This document shows, in pieces, positions 18,061-26,083 of a DNA stretch of 64,000 nt; the first letter of the stretch is position 1; every line of letters starts with the position of its first letter. Location of the stretch: the NCBI GenBank assembly GCA_963677445.2, contig CAXXGF010000062.1, positions 124,001 to 188,000 on the forward strand, given 5' to 3'. The translations under genes and the position numbers were made by a program. Below the pieces are notes generated by a model, which did not search any database, was not told where the DNA came from, and worked only from the letters and a program-made list of their open reading frames with translations. Origin of the DNA: G963677445 sp963677445 (GTDB lineage: Bacteria > Bacteroidota > Ignavibacteria > Ignavibacteriales > Melioribacteraceae).

Positions 18061-18184
18061 TTCTGGATTCTTCCAGGCTGGTAAAGCAGGAACCAAAGGG
18101 CTGTTCAATTGATAATTGACAATTAAAAGATGACTTCGTTTTATTAAAATTCTATTCACACCTGGTTCAGGAGAGCTAAGTTTA
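18061..18184. repeat. Intergenic copy of a dispersed repeat (AATTGACAATT family)
   Basis: This gap between convergent panC and the carboxyltransferase gene holds a composite repeat. It contains GCAGGAACCAAAGGG, then GATAATTGACAATTAAAAGA and TGACTTCGTTTTATTAAAA. Very similar strings occur at 59,690-59,825 (same order, same strand) and at 31,419-31,470 (opposite strand). No open frame is present. It may be a remnant of a small non-autonomous element. Confidence 0.5.
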
Positions 18185-19840
18185 TCAGGTTTGAATTACT
18201 CCGAGCCTGAATTCCTCAATAAATGGATTATTATCAGCCGTTTCAACAGAGGAGGATATATATTCACGGGTTTTCGCGGGATCAATTATCTCATCAATCC
18301 ATAGACGCGCGGCAGCATAATAAGGATTGCTTTTACTGTCATAAGAATTTTTAATTTCCTCAAGCATCCTGTTTTTTTCTTCCTCTGACAGGGATTTGTT
18401 CTGTTTCGAAAGCTGTTTGACTTTAATATCAAGGAGAACACTTGAGGCCTGTGAACCTCCCATCACGGCAATTTTGGCGTTGGGCCAGGCAAAAATAAAC
18501 CGGGGATCATAAGCTTTGCCACACATAGCGTAATTCCCGGCTCCGAAAGAGTTGCCGATTATTATCGTAATTTTAGGCACGACACTATTAGCTACAGCGT
18601 TAACCATTTTGGCGCCATCCTTGATTATTCCGCCATGTTCCGCTTTGCTTCCAACCATAAAGCCGGTAACATCCTGAAGGAAAACCAACGGTATTTTTTT
18701 CTGGTTGCAGTTTAATATAAAACGGGTCGCTTTATCGGCGCTGTCTGAATAGATCACACCACCTATCTGCATTTCTCCTGTTTCCGACTTAATTATACTT
18801 CGCTGGTTGGCCACAATTCCCACAGCCCAGCCATCTATTCTGGCGTAACCGGTAATTATCGATTTTCCATAACCGGCTTTGTATTCGTCAAATTCTGAAT
18901 TATCAACAATTCTGGCGATAATCTCATACATATTATATTGTTTGAGAGTATCCTCAGGCAGAAGCCCGTATAATTCCGCGGGGGAAAATTTCGGGGGGGC
19001 GGATTCAGCGCGGTTAAAACCGGCTTTGTCATTTGTTTTTGACTTATCAGCGAGGCTTCTGATAAGGCTGATACATTCTTCGTCATCTTTACAAATATAA
19101 TCAGTTACTCCCGAGATATTGGACTGAACTCTTGCGCCGCCCAAATTTTCATTATCAATTACTTCACCAATCGCTGCTTTTACAAGGTGAGAACCTGCCA
19201 GAAAGACTGATCCCTCACCTTCCACAATCAACGCTTCATCACTCATAATAGGAAGGTAGGCTCCTCCGGCGACACAAGGCCCCATGATGGCTGAAATTTG
19301 CTCAATACCCATAGCCGACATTTTTGCGTTATTTCTGAAAATTCTGCCGAAATGTTCTTTATCGGGGAAAATATCCTCCTGTAACGGAAGAAAAACCCCG
19401 GCGCTATCGACAAGATAGATAACAGGCAGCCTGTTTTCCATAGCTATCTCCTGAGCGCGAAGATTCTTTTTTGCCGTAATCGGAAACCACGCGCCAGCCT
19501 TTACGGTCGCGTCATTAGCCACTATTATAAAATCGCGGCCTGATACTTTGCCAATTCCCATTATTGTGCCCGCTGAAGGCGCGCCTCCATATTCTTTATA
19601 CATTTCATGGGCTGTCAGCGAACCGATTTCCATGAACCTTGTTCCTGAATCTATAAGTTTTGCAATTCTTTCACGCGCGGTAAGCTTTCCTTTGGCGCGC
19701 TGTCGCTCAATCGCTTTTTCTCCTCCGCCGAGCGCTGTTTTTTTCTTTATTCCCTCTAATTTTCTAACAAGATTTTTTTGGAAATCTTCTCTTTCATTAT
19801 ATTCCCTGTTACCGGCGGCAGGAGTTCCGATATTTTTCAT
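18185..19840 (-). CDS. Acyl-CoA carboxylase carboxyltransferase (methylcrotonyl-CoA carboxylase beta-like)
   Basis: A 551-residue carboxyltransferase of the biotin-dependent acyl-CoA carboxylase family. It has both halves of the fold: the N-terminal part with LTARERIAKLIDSGTRF, YLVDSAGVFLP and IMGPCVAGGAYLPIMSDE, and the C-terminal part with LVFLQDVTGFMVGSKAE, NSFGAGNYAMCGKAY and FAWPNAKIAVMGG. The AEHGG and GAGNYAMCGKAYDPRF features fit methylcrotonyl- or geranyl-CoA carboxylase beta more than propionyl-CoA carboxylase; this is an inference. The biotin/biotin-carboxylase alpha subunit is not in the window. It lies 2 bases after an acyl-CoA dehydrogenase gene, suggesting a branched-chain (leucine-type) catabolic operon. 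Confidence 0.88.
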   Translation of the reverse strand: MKNIGTPAAGNREYNEREDFQKNLVRKLEGIKKKTALGGGEKAIERQRAKGKLTARERIAKLIDSGTRFMEIGSLTAHEMYKEYGGAPSAGTIMGIGKVSGRDFIIVANDATVKAGAWFPITAKKNLRAQEIAMENRLPVIYLVDSAGVFLPLQEDIFPDKEHFGRIFRNNAKMSAMGIEQISAIMGPCVAGGAYLPIMSDEALIVEGEGSVFLAGSHLVKAAIGEVIDNENLGGARVQSNISGVTDYICKDDEECISLIRSLADKSKTNDKAGFNRAESAPPKFSPAELYGLLPEDTLKQYNMYEIIARIVDNSEFDEYKAGYGKSIITGYARIDGWAVGIVANQRSIIKSETGEMQIGGVIYSDSADKATRFILNCNQKKIPLVFLQDVTGFMVGSKAEHGGIIKDGAKMVNAVANSVVPKITIIIGNSFGAGNYAMCGKAYDPRFIFAWPNAKIAVMGGSQASSVLLDIKVKQLSKQNKSLSEEEKNRMLEEIKNSYDSKSNPYYAAARLWIDEIIDPAKTREYISSSVETADNNPFIEEFRLGVIQT

Positions 19841-19842
19841 TT

Positions 19843-21018
19843 TTACTCCATATCTTTTAGTAGCGATTTAGCTATAACAATTCTTTGTACTTCCGATGTG
19901 CCTTCGCCGATTGTAAGAAGTTTTACATCCCTATAGAACTTTTCAACCGGATAATCTTTTGTAAAACCGTAACCGCCCAGTATCTGCACAGCCTCATTAG
20001 AAGCGCGCACAGCCGTTTCACTCGCGTAAAGTTTTGCCATTGCCGCCTGGGAGGTCGAATATTTCCCCTGGTCTTTAAGATAAGCCGCTTTATATATGAG
20101 CAGTTCTGAGGCTTCTATTTCCGTGGCCATTTCAGAAAGTTTAAACTGAATCGCCTGAAACTCAGATAAAGTTTTCTGAAACTGTTTTCTTTCATTCGAA
20201 TAGCGGGTGGATACTTCCAGGCAGCCTTTCGCAAGTCCCAAACTAAGGGCCGCGATGGAAATCCTTCCTCCTTCAAGAATTTTCATCGCCTGGTGAAAAC
20301 CTTTTCCTTCTTCGCCGAGAAGATTTTCTGAGGGGATATGACAGTTTTCAAGAATAATTTGTGTAGTCTCACTGGCGCGCATACCAAGCTTGTTTTCTTT
20401 TTTGCCGGGAGTATAACCATCGAATTTTTTTTCCGCGATAAAAGCGGAGATTCTGTTTCGTACAAGTTCTTTTCCGGTTACAGCCATAATAACTGCTGTT
20501 TCTCCCGATTTACCGTGGGTAATAAAACTTTTTGTGCCGTTAAGAATATATCCATCCCCATCTTTTTCGGCGAGAGTTCTCATCCCCGCCGCGTCACTGC
20601 CCGAAAAAGGTTCGGTCAGGCCCCAGGCGCCAATAACCTTTCCTGTCGCCAGATCGGGCAGGTATTTTTCTTTTTGTTCTTTATTGCCGAAAAGATTAAT
20701 ATGATTGGTGCAAAGTCCGTTATGAGCGGCGACCGACAGAGCGATTGAGGGATCAACTCTGGCAAGCTCTTCAATTACAATGGCATATTCAATATATCCG
20801 AGACCTGCCCCTTCATATTCTTCGGGAACAAGTATCCCGAGGAAACCAAGTTCTCCGAGTTCAAGCATTATTTCAATCGGAAATTCCTGTGACTCATCAT
20901 ATTTCATTATCACGGGCCGAATGCGGCTTTCGGCAAAATCTCTGACTGTCTTTCTGATAAATTCCTGGCTTTCATCAAATTGAGGCGAATGAGAAAGCTG
21001 TTCTGCTGATGTTGCCAT
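19843..21018 (-). CDS. Acyl-CoA dehydrogenase
   Basis: A 391-residue FAD flavoenzyme that forms 2-enoyl-CoA from acyl-CoA and passes electrons to ETF. Signature patterns are GAWGLTEPFSGSDAAGM (FAD/substrate contact), the loop ERKQFQKTLSEFQAIQ, QILGGYGFTKDYPVEKFYRD, and LTIGEGTSEVQR. The Glu of GEGTS sits where short/medium-chain enzymes have their catalytic base, so it is not the isovaleryl-CoA dehydrogenase arrangement. Substrate remains open: short-chain or branched acyl-CoA. It lies between meaB (15 bases upstream) and the carboxyltransferase (2 bases downstream) on the same strand, pointing to one catabolic transcription unit. Confidence 0.9.
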   Translation of the reverse strand: MATSAEQLSHSPQFDESQEFIRKTVRDFAESRIRPVIMKYDESQEFPIEIMLELGELGFLGILVPEEYEGAGLGYIEYAIVIEELARVDPSIALSVAAHNGLCTNHINLFGNKEQKEKYLPDLATGKVIGAWGLTEPFSGSDAAGMRTLAEKDGDGYILNGTKSFITHGKSGETAVIMAVTGKELVRNRISAFIAEKKFDGYTPGKKENKLGMRASETTQIILENCHIPSENLLGEEGKGFHQAMKILEGGRISIAALSLGLAKGCLEVSTRYSNERKQFQKTLSEFQAIQFKLSEMATEIEASELLIYKAAYLKDQGKYSTSQAAMAKLYASETAVRASNEAVQILGGYGFTKDYPVEKFYRDVKLLTIGEGTSEVQRIVIAKSLLKDME

Positions 21019-21033
21019 AATGAACCCTTAATT

Positions 21034-21915
21034 TTATTTTAAGTCATTTTCGAATTGCTTAATTATCCGGTCGGCAATTTCAAAAGGGGATAATTTATCA
21101 ACAATCAGATTCTCAAGTGAGTTCCTGAGATACAGCTCACGCCCGGAGGTCCATAACCTTTCGGAGAGTTTCTCACTGATGATCTGCCTGATTCTTATAT
21201 TATAGTTTTCTTTTCTCTTTTTTAGTATAGCGCCATTGGTAAACTGTGCCTCCTTCAGTTTTAATATTTCCTCTGCCAGTTCCGTAATCCCGTCATTTGT
21301 TGAAGCGACAGTTTTAAGAACAGGAATTTCTTTTCCCGCGATAGAAAGGATAGTTTTTAATGAGCTGTACGCTGAGTCGCTTCCCGGCCTGTCACATTTG
21401 TTCAGAACAAACAGATCGGCAATCTCCATAAGTCCCGCTTTCATTGCCTGAATCGAATCACCCGATTCGGGAACGAGGGTTACGATTGTGCAGTCGGCCA
21501 GGCGGGCGATATCAAGCTCCGACTGTCCTACCCCAACTGTCTCAAGGATGATAATATCAAAGCCCGCCGCGTCAATTATATCGGCGGCATCCACAGTTTT
21601 CCTGCTAAGTCCTCCCAGGCTCCCTCTGCTCGCCATACTCCGGATAAATGTATTCTCCAGTGATGAAATATCGCGCATCCGGACACGGTCACCCAGTAAA
21701 GCTCCGCCGGTAAACGGACTTGTAGGATCAACGGCGATTACAGCGGTTTTCAGATTTTTTAAGGTGAATAATTTAACAAGCAGATTAGTAAGTGATGATT
21801 TACCTGCGCCGGGCGGGCCTGTAATTCCAATACGGTAAGCATGCCCGGTTTGAGCAAATGAGCGGGATAATATATCTTCCCATCCCGGTCTGCCATCCTC
21901 GATGATTGAAATCAC
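21034..21915 (-). CDS. meaB: MeaB/ArgK-type GTPase, methylmalonyl-CoA mutase chaperone
   Basis: A G3E-family P-loop GTPase (293 residues from the GTG) that protects and loads B12-dependent acyl-CoA mutases. Visible motifs are Walker A GPPGAGKSS (33-41), AVDPTSPFTGGALLGDRVRM, LETVGVGQSELDIARLAD and NKCD. The reading frame stays open upstream of the GTG, and its translation (FDLNRLNTKDKRLLSRV) matches the conserved MeaB N-terminal helix. Yet no ATG, GTG or TTG occurs before the in-frame stop near 22,009-22,011. Either a rare start is used within the end of nadD or a base is wrong. No mutase gene is in the window; the neighbours act on acyl-CoA. Confidence 0.88.
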   Translation of the reverse strand: MISIIEDGRPGWEDILSRSFAQTGHAYRIGITGPPGAGKSSLTNLLVKLFTLKNLKTAVIAVDPTSPFTGGALLGDRVRMRDISSLENTFIRSMASRGSLGGLSRKTVDAADIIDAAGFDIIILETVGVGQSELDIARLADCTIVTLVPESGDSIQAMKAGLMEIADLFVLNKCDRPGSDSAYSSLKTILSIAGKEIPVLKTVASTNDGITELAEEILKLKEAQFTNGAILKKRKENYNIRIRQIISEKLSERLWTSGRELYLRNSLENLIVDKLSPFEIADRIIKQFENDLK

Positions 21916-21977
21916 TCGGGAGAGAAGCCTTTTATCTTTTGTGTTGAGTCGGTTTAAATCAAAAGCGCTTATTTTGT

Positions 21978-22550
21978 TTACCTGTACAAGTTGTTTCTGA
22001 TGATATAATTATTTACATCTTCAGGAACAAAATAATCGATTGAAAAATTCGATTTTAACCTTTCTCTTATATTACTTGATGAAATATCTATTCTGGGAGT
22101 GTTCGTAAACCTGACATCGTGATAAAAAGGAAGAGCTTTTAAATCACTTTGATCGCTTTTTCTTTCCATAACAACAATATTTACAAGCTCGATGATTTTT
22201 TCAGGATATTTCCATCGACTGAACACCTTAAAGTTATCCATACCAATAATTAACTCAAGATCATCATACTTCGCTTTGAGGTGAATCAGAGTGTCGTATG
22301 TATATGAAATACCTCCTTTGCGTATCTCAAAATCACATATTTCATAAAATCGCTTGTTTTTTACCGCGAGTTCAAGCATTTTAATCCGGTGGAAAGCGTC
22401 GGTATAATTTTTATCCTGTTTGTGGGGAGAAATAAAGCAGGGAACAAGTATAATTTTATCCAGAGCTCTTTGCTCCCTTAAAATAGTTGATGTAATAAGA
22501 TGTCCGTTATGAACCGGATCGAAAGAACCGCCGAGGATGCCTGCTTTCAT
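21978..22550 (-). CDS. nadD: Nicotinate-nucleotide adenylyltransferase
   Basis: A 190-residue nucleotidyltransferase that converts nicotinate mononucleotide to deamido-NAD in NAD synthesis. The ATP-binding motif GGSFDPVHNGHLI is at 6-18, including the HxGH histidines. Further along come CFISPHK, GMDNFKVFSRWKYPEKI and the C-terminal ISSSNIRERL, which carries the second nucleotide-binding motif. Length is typical (about 190-215). Its ATG overlaps the stop of the membrane-protein gene by 4 bases. The coding frame of meaB probably runs into its 3' end. Confidence 0.93.
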   Translation of the reverse strand: MKAGILGGSFDPVHNGHLITSTILREQRALDKIILVPCFISPHKQDKNYTDAFHRIKMLELAVKNKRFYEICDFEIRKGGISYTYDTLIHLKAKYDDLELIIGMDNFKVFSRWKYPEKIIELVNIVVMERKSDQSDLKALPFYHDVRFTNTPRIDISSSNIRERLKSNFSIDYFVPEDVNNYIIRNNLYR

Positions 22551-23026
22551 AAATATCTCACAATTAAATAGTTGATACTATTCCATGAAATATGAATTAA
22601 TATAGCCGGAATTAAAGAGACAAATTTACTTTTGCCGGAATAATATATTTTTACCGCCACCGATATGGTTAACACATGTAAGAAAAGCGTAGGAAGTTTG
22701 CTGTAAAAACCGGTTAAGCCGTTAGGAACAGTATAGATAATTAATTCTGTAAGGCCAAAGAAAAGAGCGATTAAGAGAAAAAAGAGCCGGACCTTAGCCG
22801 AAAAAGTTAATATATATTTTAGAATCAGATAAGCGGCAAAAAATTTGATTATTTCCTCAGTCACCGGGGCAGTAATAAACAGTTCAATATTTAAAGCTGT
22901 TTGACTCCCCAAAAGATCAGTAAGCAAGAATGTAATTATATAGATAACAATAAGCGCGGTGAAAAATGCCGCAAGAGCTCCTGAAAAACTGTAAAAATAA
23001 TATTTTAATCCCGGGCGGTCCTTCAT
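22547..23026 (-). CDS. Small polytopic membrane protein, PrsW-like (putative intramembrane protease)
   Basis: A 159-residue protein with about five predicted membrane helices. It carries motifs in the order seen in PrsW-type membrane proteases: APVTEEIIKF (paired glutamates, about 53-62), FGLTELIIY, FLHVLTISV and HISWNSINY near the C-terminus. PrsW family members cleave membrane-bound substrates such as anti-sigma factors, but are usually longer (over 200 residues), so this may be a minimal or divergent member. It overlaps the ABC permease stop and the nadD start by 4 bases each, so all three are translated from one transcript. The function is inferred, not shown. Confidence 0.55.
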   Translation of the reverse strand: MKDRPGLKYYFYSFSGALAAFFTALIVIYIITFLLTDLLGSQTALNIELFITAPVTEEIIKFFAAYLILKYILTFSAKVRLFFLLIALFFGLTELIIYTVPNGLTGFYSKLPTLFLHVLTISVAVKIYYSGKSKFVSLIPAILIHISWNSINYLIVRYL

Positions 23027-24246
23027 TTTTTATTCCTTTTTATTGCTTTCAGGAATGAGGGTTTACGCTCGAAATGAATTATACCTGTTTCAAAGAGAAT
23101 GGCGGAGTAATAAATAGTTACAGAGATTGATATCAGGAGAATAAGGGAAGTAACAATGATCTGAATTGGTGAAACATGTCCGGTAACAAGTTTTAGTATC
23201 ATTGAAGGGGCGGTAGTAAAAGGAATATAGGTCATAATTGAAGAGAGGGCGCTATCGGGATCGAGTAGTACCTGACCGGACAATACGATAGGAATGAGCA
23301 GAGCCATACTGAGATACCCTGTCAGCTGCTGAGCCTGGTAATCGGTTACAACGAGTGAACCGAGTCCGACGAATATAGAGGTGTAAAAGACGTAACCAAG
23401 GAAGAAATAGAGAAAATGAAGTGGGGAAAGATTAAAAAAGAGTGAAGTTTCAGAGGATGAGAGTGAAATAATCGCCACTCCGGTAACTGTCCAGATAAAA
23501 AGCTGGAAAAAACCAAAAATGCTAATTCCCGCTACTTTGCCCGCAAGAATAGTTTTTGCGCTGCAGCTTGATATAAGGATTTCAGTAATTCTATTCGATT
23601 TTTCGAGCATCATGTTCCTTACGAACATTCCACCCCCGATCAGTATCGACATAAGTAAAACCAATACAAGAATATATCCCGATGTTATTTTTTTTGTCAG
23701 GGCGCTGTCTTCGTTATCAGTATTAAAGAGAGCCTTTGTAGAGAAGAGGAAATCAATCGATGATACAGCGCCGGAAAATTCGGCGGAGGCGGCCGGTGTT
23801 AATTTTTCCTGCAGAGTGACATCTCTGAGCGCGAGCCGAAGTTCATTCAGCCATAGAGGCGCTGATGGAAACAAAGTTACAAATTTCCAGTTTCCGCTAA
23901 AGTTTTCTTCCCGGGTAATATAACCTTCAATTTTTTTTGTTACTACATACTCTTTCGCTTTGTTTTTCCCTTTTTGGGGAGGAATAATGACAGAGACAAA
24001 TTTTGGCTGACCGTTAAAAAGTGTAAAACAGTCAAGCTGACCGGCAATTTTTTTTGCAGTATCGCTATCTTTTATATATATTCCCAGGGCGACAGGGGAT
24101 GTCTGCTCCCGCTTTGCGAAACTGCCTGGCAGAAGAGTCATGCCGTAGATAATTATCGGGGTGAAGATTATGGAAAAGAGAAATGTTTTATTCCTGACTT
24201 TTTCTGAAAATTCCCACCTCGCGATAGCGATGATTTTATGTAGCAA
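23023..24246 (-). CDS. ABC-2 type transporter permease (NatB/YhaP-like)
   Basis: A roughly 407-residue ABC-2 family permease. The opening IIAIARWEFSEKVRNKTFLFSI with a first membrane helix is typical. A large extracytoplasmic region (about 45-205) follows, then about five helices in the C-terminal half including LVLLMSILIGGGMFVRNMM, EKSNRITEILISS and FFLGYVFYTSIFVGLGSLV. I choose the TTG at 24246 because GCAGG lies just upstream and the product begins like its relatives; an upstream TTG at 24336 would add 30 unusual residues. No ATPase partner gene is present in the window. The divergent DUF177 gene starts 97 bases away, so 24,247-24,343 must hold two promoters. Confidence 0.82.
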   Translation of the reverse strand: MLHKIIAIARWEFSEKVRNKTFLFSIIFTPIIIYGMTLLPGSFAKREQTSPVALGIYIKDSDTAKKIAGQLDCFTLFNGQPKFVSVIIPPQKGKNKAKEYVVTKKIEGYITREENFSGNWKFVTLFPSAPLWLNELRLALRDVTLQEKLTPAASAEFSGAVSSIDFLFSTKALFNTDNEDSALTKKITSGYILVLVLLMSILIGGGMFVRNMMLEKSNRITEILISSCSAKTILAGKVAGISIFGFFQLFIWTVTGVAIISLSSSETSLFFNLSPLHFLYFFLGYVFYTSIFVGLGSLVVTDYQAQQLTGYLSMALLIPIVLSGQVLLDPDSALSSIMTYIPFTTAPSMILKLVTGHVSPIQIIVTSLILLISISVTIYYSAILFETGIIHFERKPSFLKAIKRNKK

Positions 24247-24343
24247 CCTTTTACCTGCGAATAATAATTGTGAACTGAGTTTCTTGCTTCTGAAAAGGAC
24301 AATATTTATATTTCGAAAATATATTTTTTGGAACAAAGAACCA

Positions 24344-24844
24344 ATGGTTTTAAAATATAAGAATTATCCTGATGGAATTCATCATTTCAGTCTGAAAAAA
24401 AAAGCTTCTTCGATAGGATTGGATGATAAATTTACCGGTGACGCGCTTTTAAAGATCACGATGGATAAATCTTTACATCAAATAGTTTTTACCTGCCAGG
24501 CTTCCTGCAATATGCGTCAGGAGTGTGACAGATGTATGAATGAATTTGATAAGACCCTGGAAACAGATTTCAGGTTAACTTACTTTTTCGATAAATCTGA
24601 AACCGGGAATGAACAGGATGATGTACATTACATCAATTCTGAAATTGATTTAATAGATTTTACAGATGATACCGTGCAATATCTGAACTTAGCTGTTCCT
24701 ATGAAAACTTTGTGTTCGGAAGACTGCCGCGGATTATGTTCCGGATGCGGCAAAAATCTTAATGAAGAAAAATGTGTATGTTCAGGGGATGTAATAAATC
24801 CTGCCTGGGAAAAGTTGTTGAAATTAAAAGGAAAATTAGACTAA
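24344..24844 (+). CDS. DUF177/YceD-family protein, upstream of rpmF
   Basis: A 166-residue YceD-like protein. The conserved parts are CQASCNMRQECDRCMNEF (Cys pairs, about 48-65) and the C-terminal LCSEDCRGLCSGCGKNLNEE, a cysteine-rich, probably metal-binding region. This family sits next to rpmF across bacteria and is linked to 23S rRNA accumulation in plants and E. coli; the molecular role is unsettled. I start it at the ATG 24344. A longer frame reaches back to 24161 but would run through the divergent ABC permease gene and lacks family similarity. rpmF follows 18 bases later. Confidence 0.85.
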   Translation: MVLKYKNYPDGIHHFSLKKKASSIGLDDKFTGDALLKITMDKSLHQIVFTCQASCNMRQECDRCMNEFDKTLETDFRLTYFFDKSETGNEQDDVHYINSEIDLIDFTDDTVQYLNLAVPMKTLCSEDCRGLCSGCGKNLNEEKCVCSGDVINPAWEKLLKLKGKLD

Positions 24845-24862
24845 TAGAAGAAGGTAATTATA

Positions 24863-25042
24863 ATGGCACATCCAAAGAGAAAGATATCAAAAACAAGAAG
24901 AGACAAAAGAAGAACTCATTATAAAGCAACCGCGCCCACAATAACTCATTGTTCGAATTGCGGAGAAATGAAACTTAATCACCGCGCATGCCCAAGCTGT
25001 GGATATTACGCGGGTCGTTCAATGTTTGTCCCGGAATCGTAA
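24863..25042 (+). CDS. rpmF: 50S ribosomal protein L32
   Basis: A 59-residue basic protein. It begins MAHPKRKISKTRRDKRR, the standard L32 start, and ends MFVPES. A zinc-ribbon pair is visible as CSNCGE (34 onward) and CPSCGYY, so this is the zinc-binding (C+) form. The ribosome site AGAAGG is upstream. It lies between the DUF177 gene and plsX, as in most bacteria. It is a structural protein of the large ribosomal subunit. Confidence 0.96.
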   Translation: MAHPKRKISKTRRDKRRTHYKATAPTITHCSNCGEMKLNHRACPSCGYYAGRSMFVPES

Positions 25043-25051
25043 CAGTAACTG

Positions 25052-26083
25052 ATGACCGATTCGACCCGAAAAAATAAATGCAGAATCGCGGTTGATGCGA
25101 TGGGGGGCGATTATGCCCCTGAAAGCATTATAGCGGGATCACTGCAGGCGCTTGAGGAAAACAGGGATATTGAACTGCTTCTTGTTGGCAGGGAAGAGGA
25201 GATAAAAAAATATTATCCGGGTGGTAAGGAAAGGTGTGAAATTATTCCCGCCGCCGAAGTTATCGGTATGAATGAAAGTCCTGCCCAGGCGATTAAACAG
25301 AAAAAGGATTCATCGCTTGTTTTGGGCGCGAAGCTTGTCCGGCAGGGTGATGCCGATTCTTTTATCAGCGCGGGAAATACTGGCGCGATGCTTGCAGCTT
25401 CAACTCTCCTTACAGGGAGAATACGGGGTGTGGGACGTCCTACAATAGGAGCTCCGATGCCGACCATGTCGGGCGGTGTATGCTTTTTATTTGATGTCGG
25501 CGCCAGCGTAGACTGCAAACCTCAGCATCTCCTCGAATATGCGCTTATGTCCTCAATTTTCGCCGAAGAAATATATGGTCTTAAAAATCCTTCAGTAGGC
25601 ATTTTAAATGTTGGCGAGGAAGAGAAGAAGGGAAACGAACTTTCACAGGCGGCATATAAACTATTGAGTGAAGCAAATATTAATTTTGCCGGCAATGTGG
25701 AAGGGGGAGATATATTAAAAGGTAAGGTCGATATTGTTATTTGTGACGGGTTTATCGGCAATATTATTCTGAAGTTCGCTGAAAGTGTTCTGGGACTCAT
25801 AAAAAACAAATTCAAAAGAGCGGCGGAAGAGAGTTTTATGAATAAACTTAAGATCGGCGCCGCGAGGGGAGTGATGAAGAGCGCTTTCAGTGATATGGAT
25901 TACCAGAACCAGGGGGGAGTTCCTCTATTGGGAATAAAGGGGATAAATATTGTCGGGCATGGATCAAGTTCTCCTCTGGCAATTAAAAATATGATATTCA
26001 GGGCGGAAGAAATGTTCCGCAGGGACCTCCTGAATAAGTTTGAAAAAGTTTTGGAAGATAATATGGGAGTTAACAAGGTTTGA
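25052..26083 (+). CDS. plsX: Phosphate acyltransferase PlsX
   Basis: A 343-residue peripheral membrane enzyme that makes acyl-phosphate from acyl-ACP for phospholipid synthesis. The start IAVDAMGGDYAPE is the classic PlsX signature. Also visible are SFISAGNTGAMLAAS, TMSGGVCFLFDVGAS, ICDGFIGNIILKFAES and the C-terminal PLLGIKGINIVGHGSS. Length is normal (about 330-345). It follows rpmF by 9 bases; its stop overlaps the TTG start of fabH (TTGA). The operon order plsX-fabH-fabD-fabG-acpP-fabF is the conserved one. Confidence 0.96.
   Translation: MTDSTRKNKCRIAVDAMGGDYAPESIIAGSLQALEENRDIELLLVGREEEIKKYYPGGKERCEIIPAAEVIGMNESPAQAIKQKKDSSLVLGAKLVRQGDADSFISAGNTGAMLAASTLLTGRIRGVGRPTIGAPMPTMSGGVCFLFDVGASVDCKPQHLLEYALMSSIFAEEIYGLKNPSVGILNVGEEEKKGNELSQAAYKLLSEANINFAGNVEGGDILKGKVDIVICDGFIGNIILKFAESVLGLIKNKFKRAAEESFMNKLKIGAARGVMKSAFSDMDYQNQGGVPLLGIKGINIVGHGSSSPLAIKNMIFRAEEMFRRDLLNKFEKVLEDNMGVNKV

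Noticed and set aside
24161..24343. N-terminal extension of the DUF177 protein
   Set aside because: It runs antiparallel through the 5' end of the permease gene and lacks family similarity; ATG 24344 fits better.
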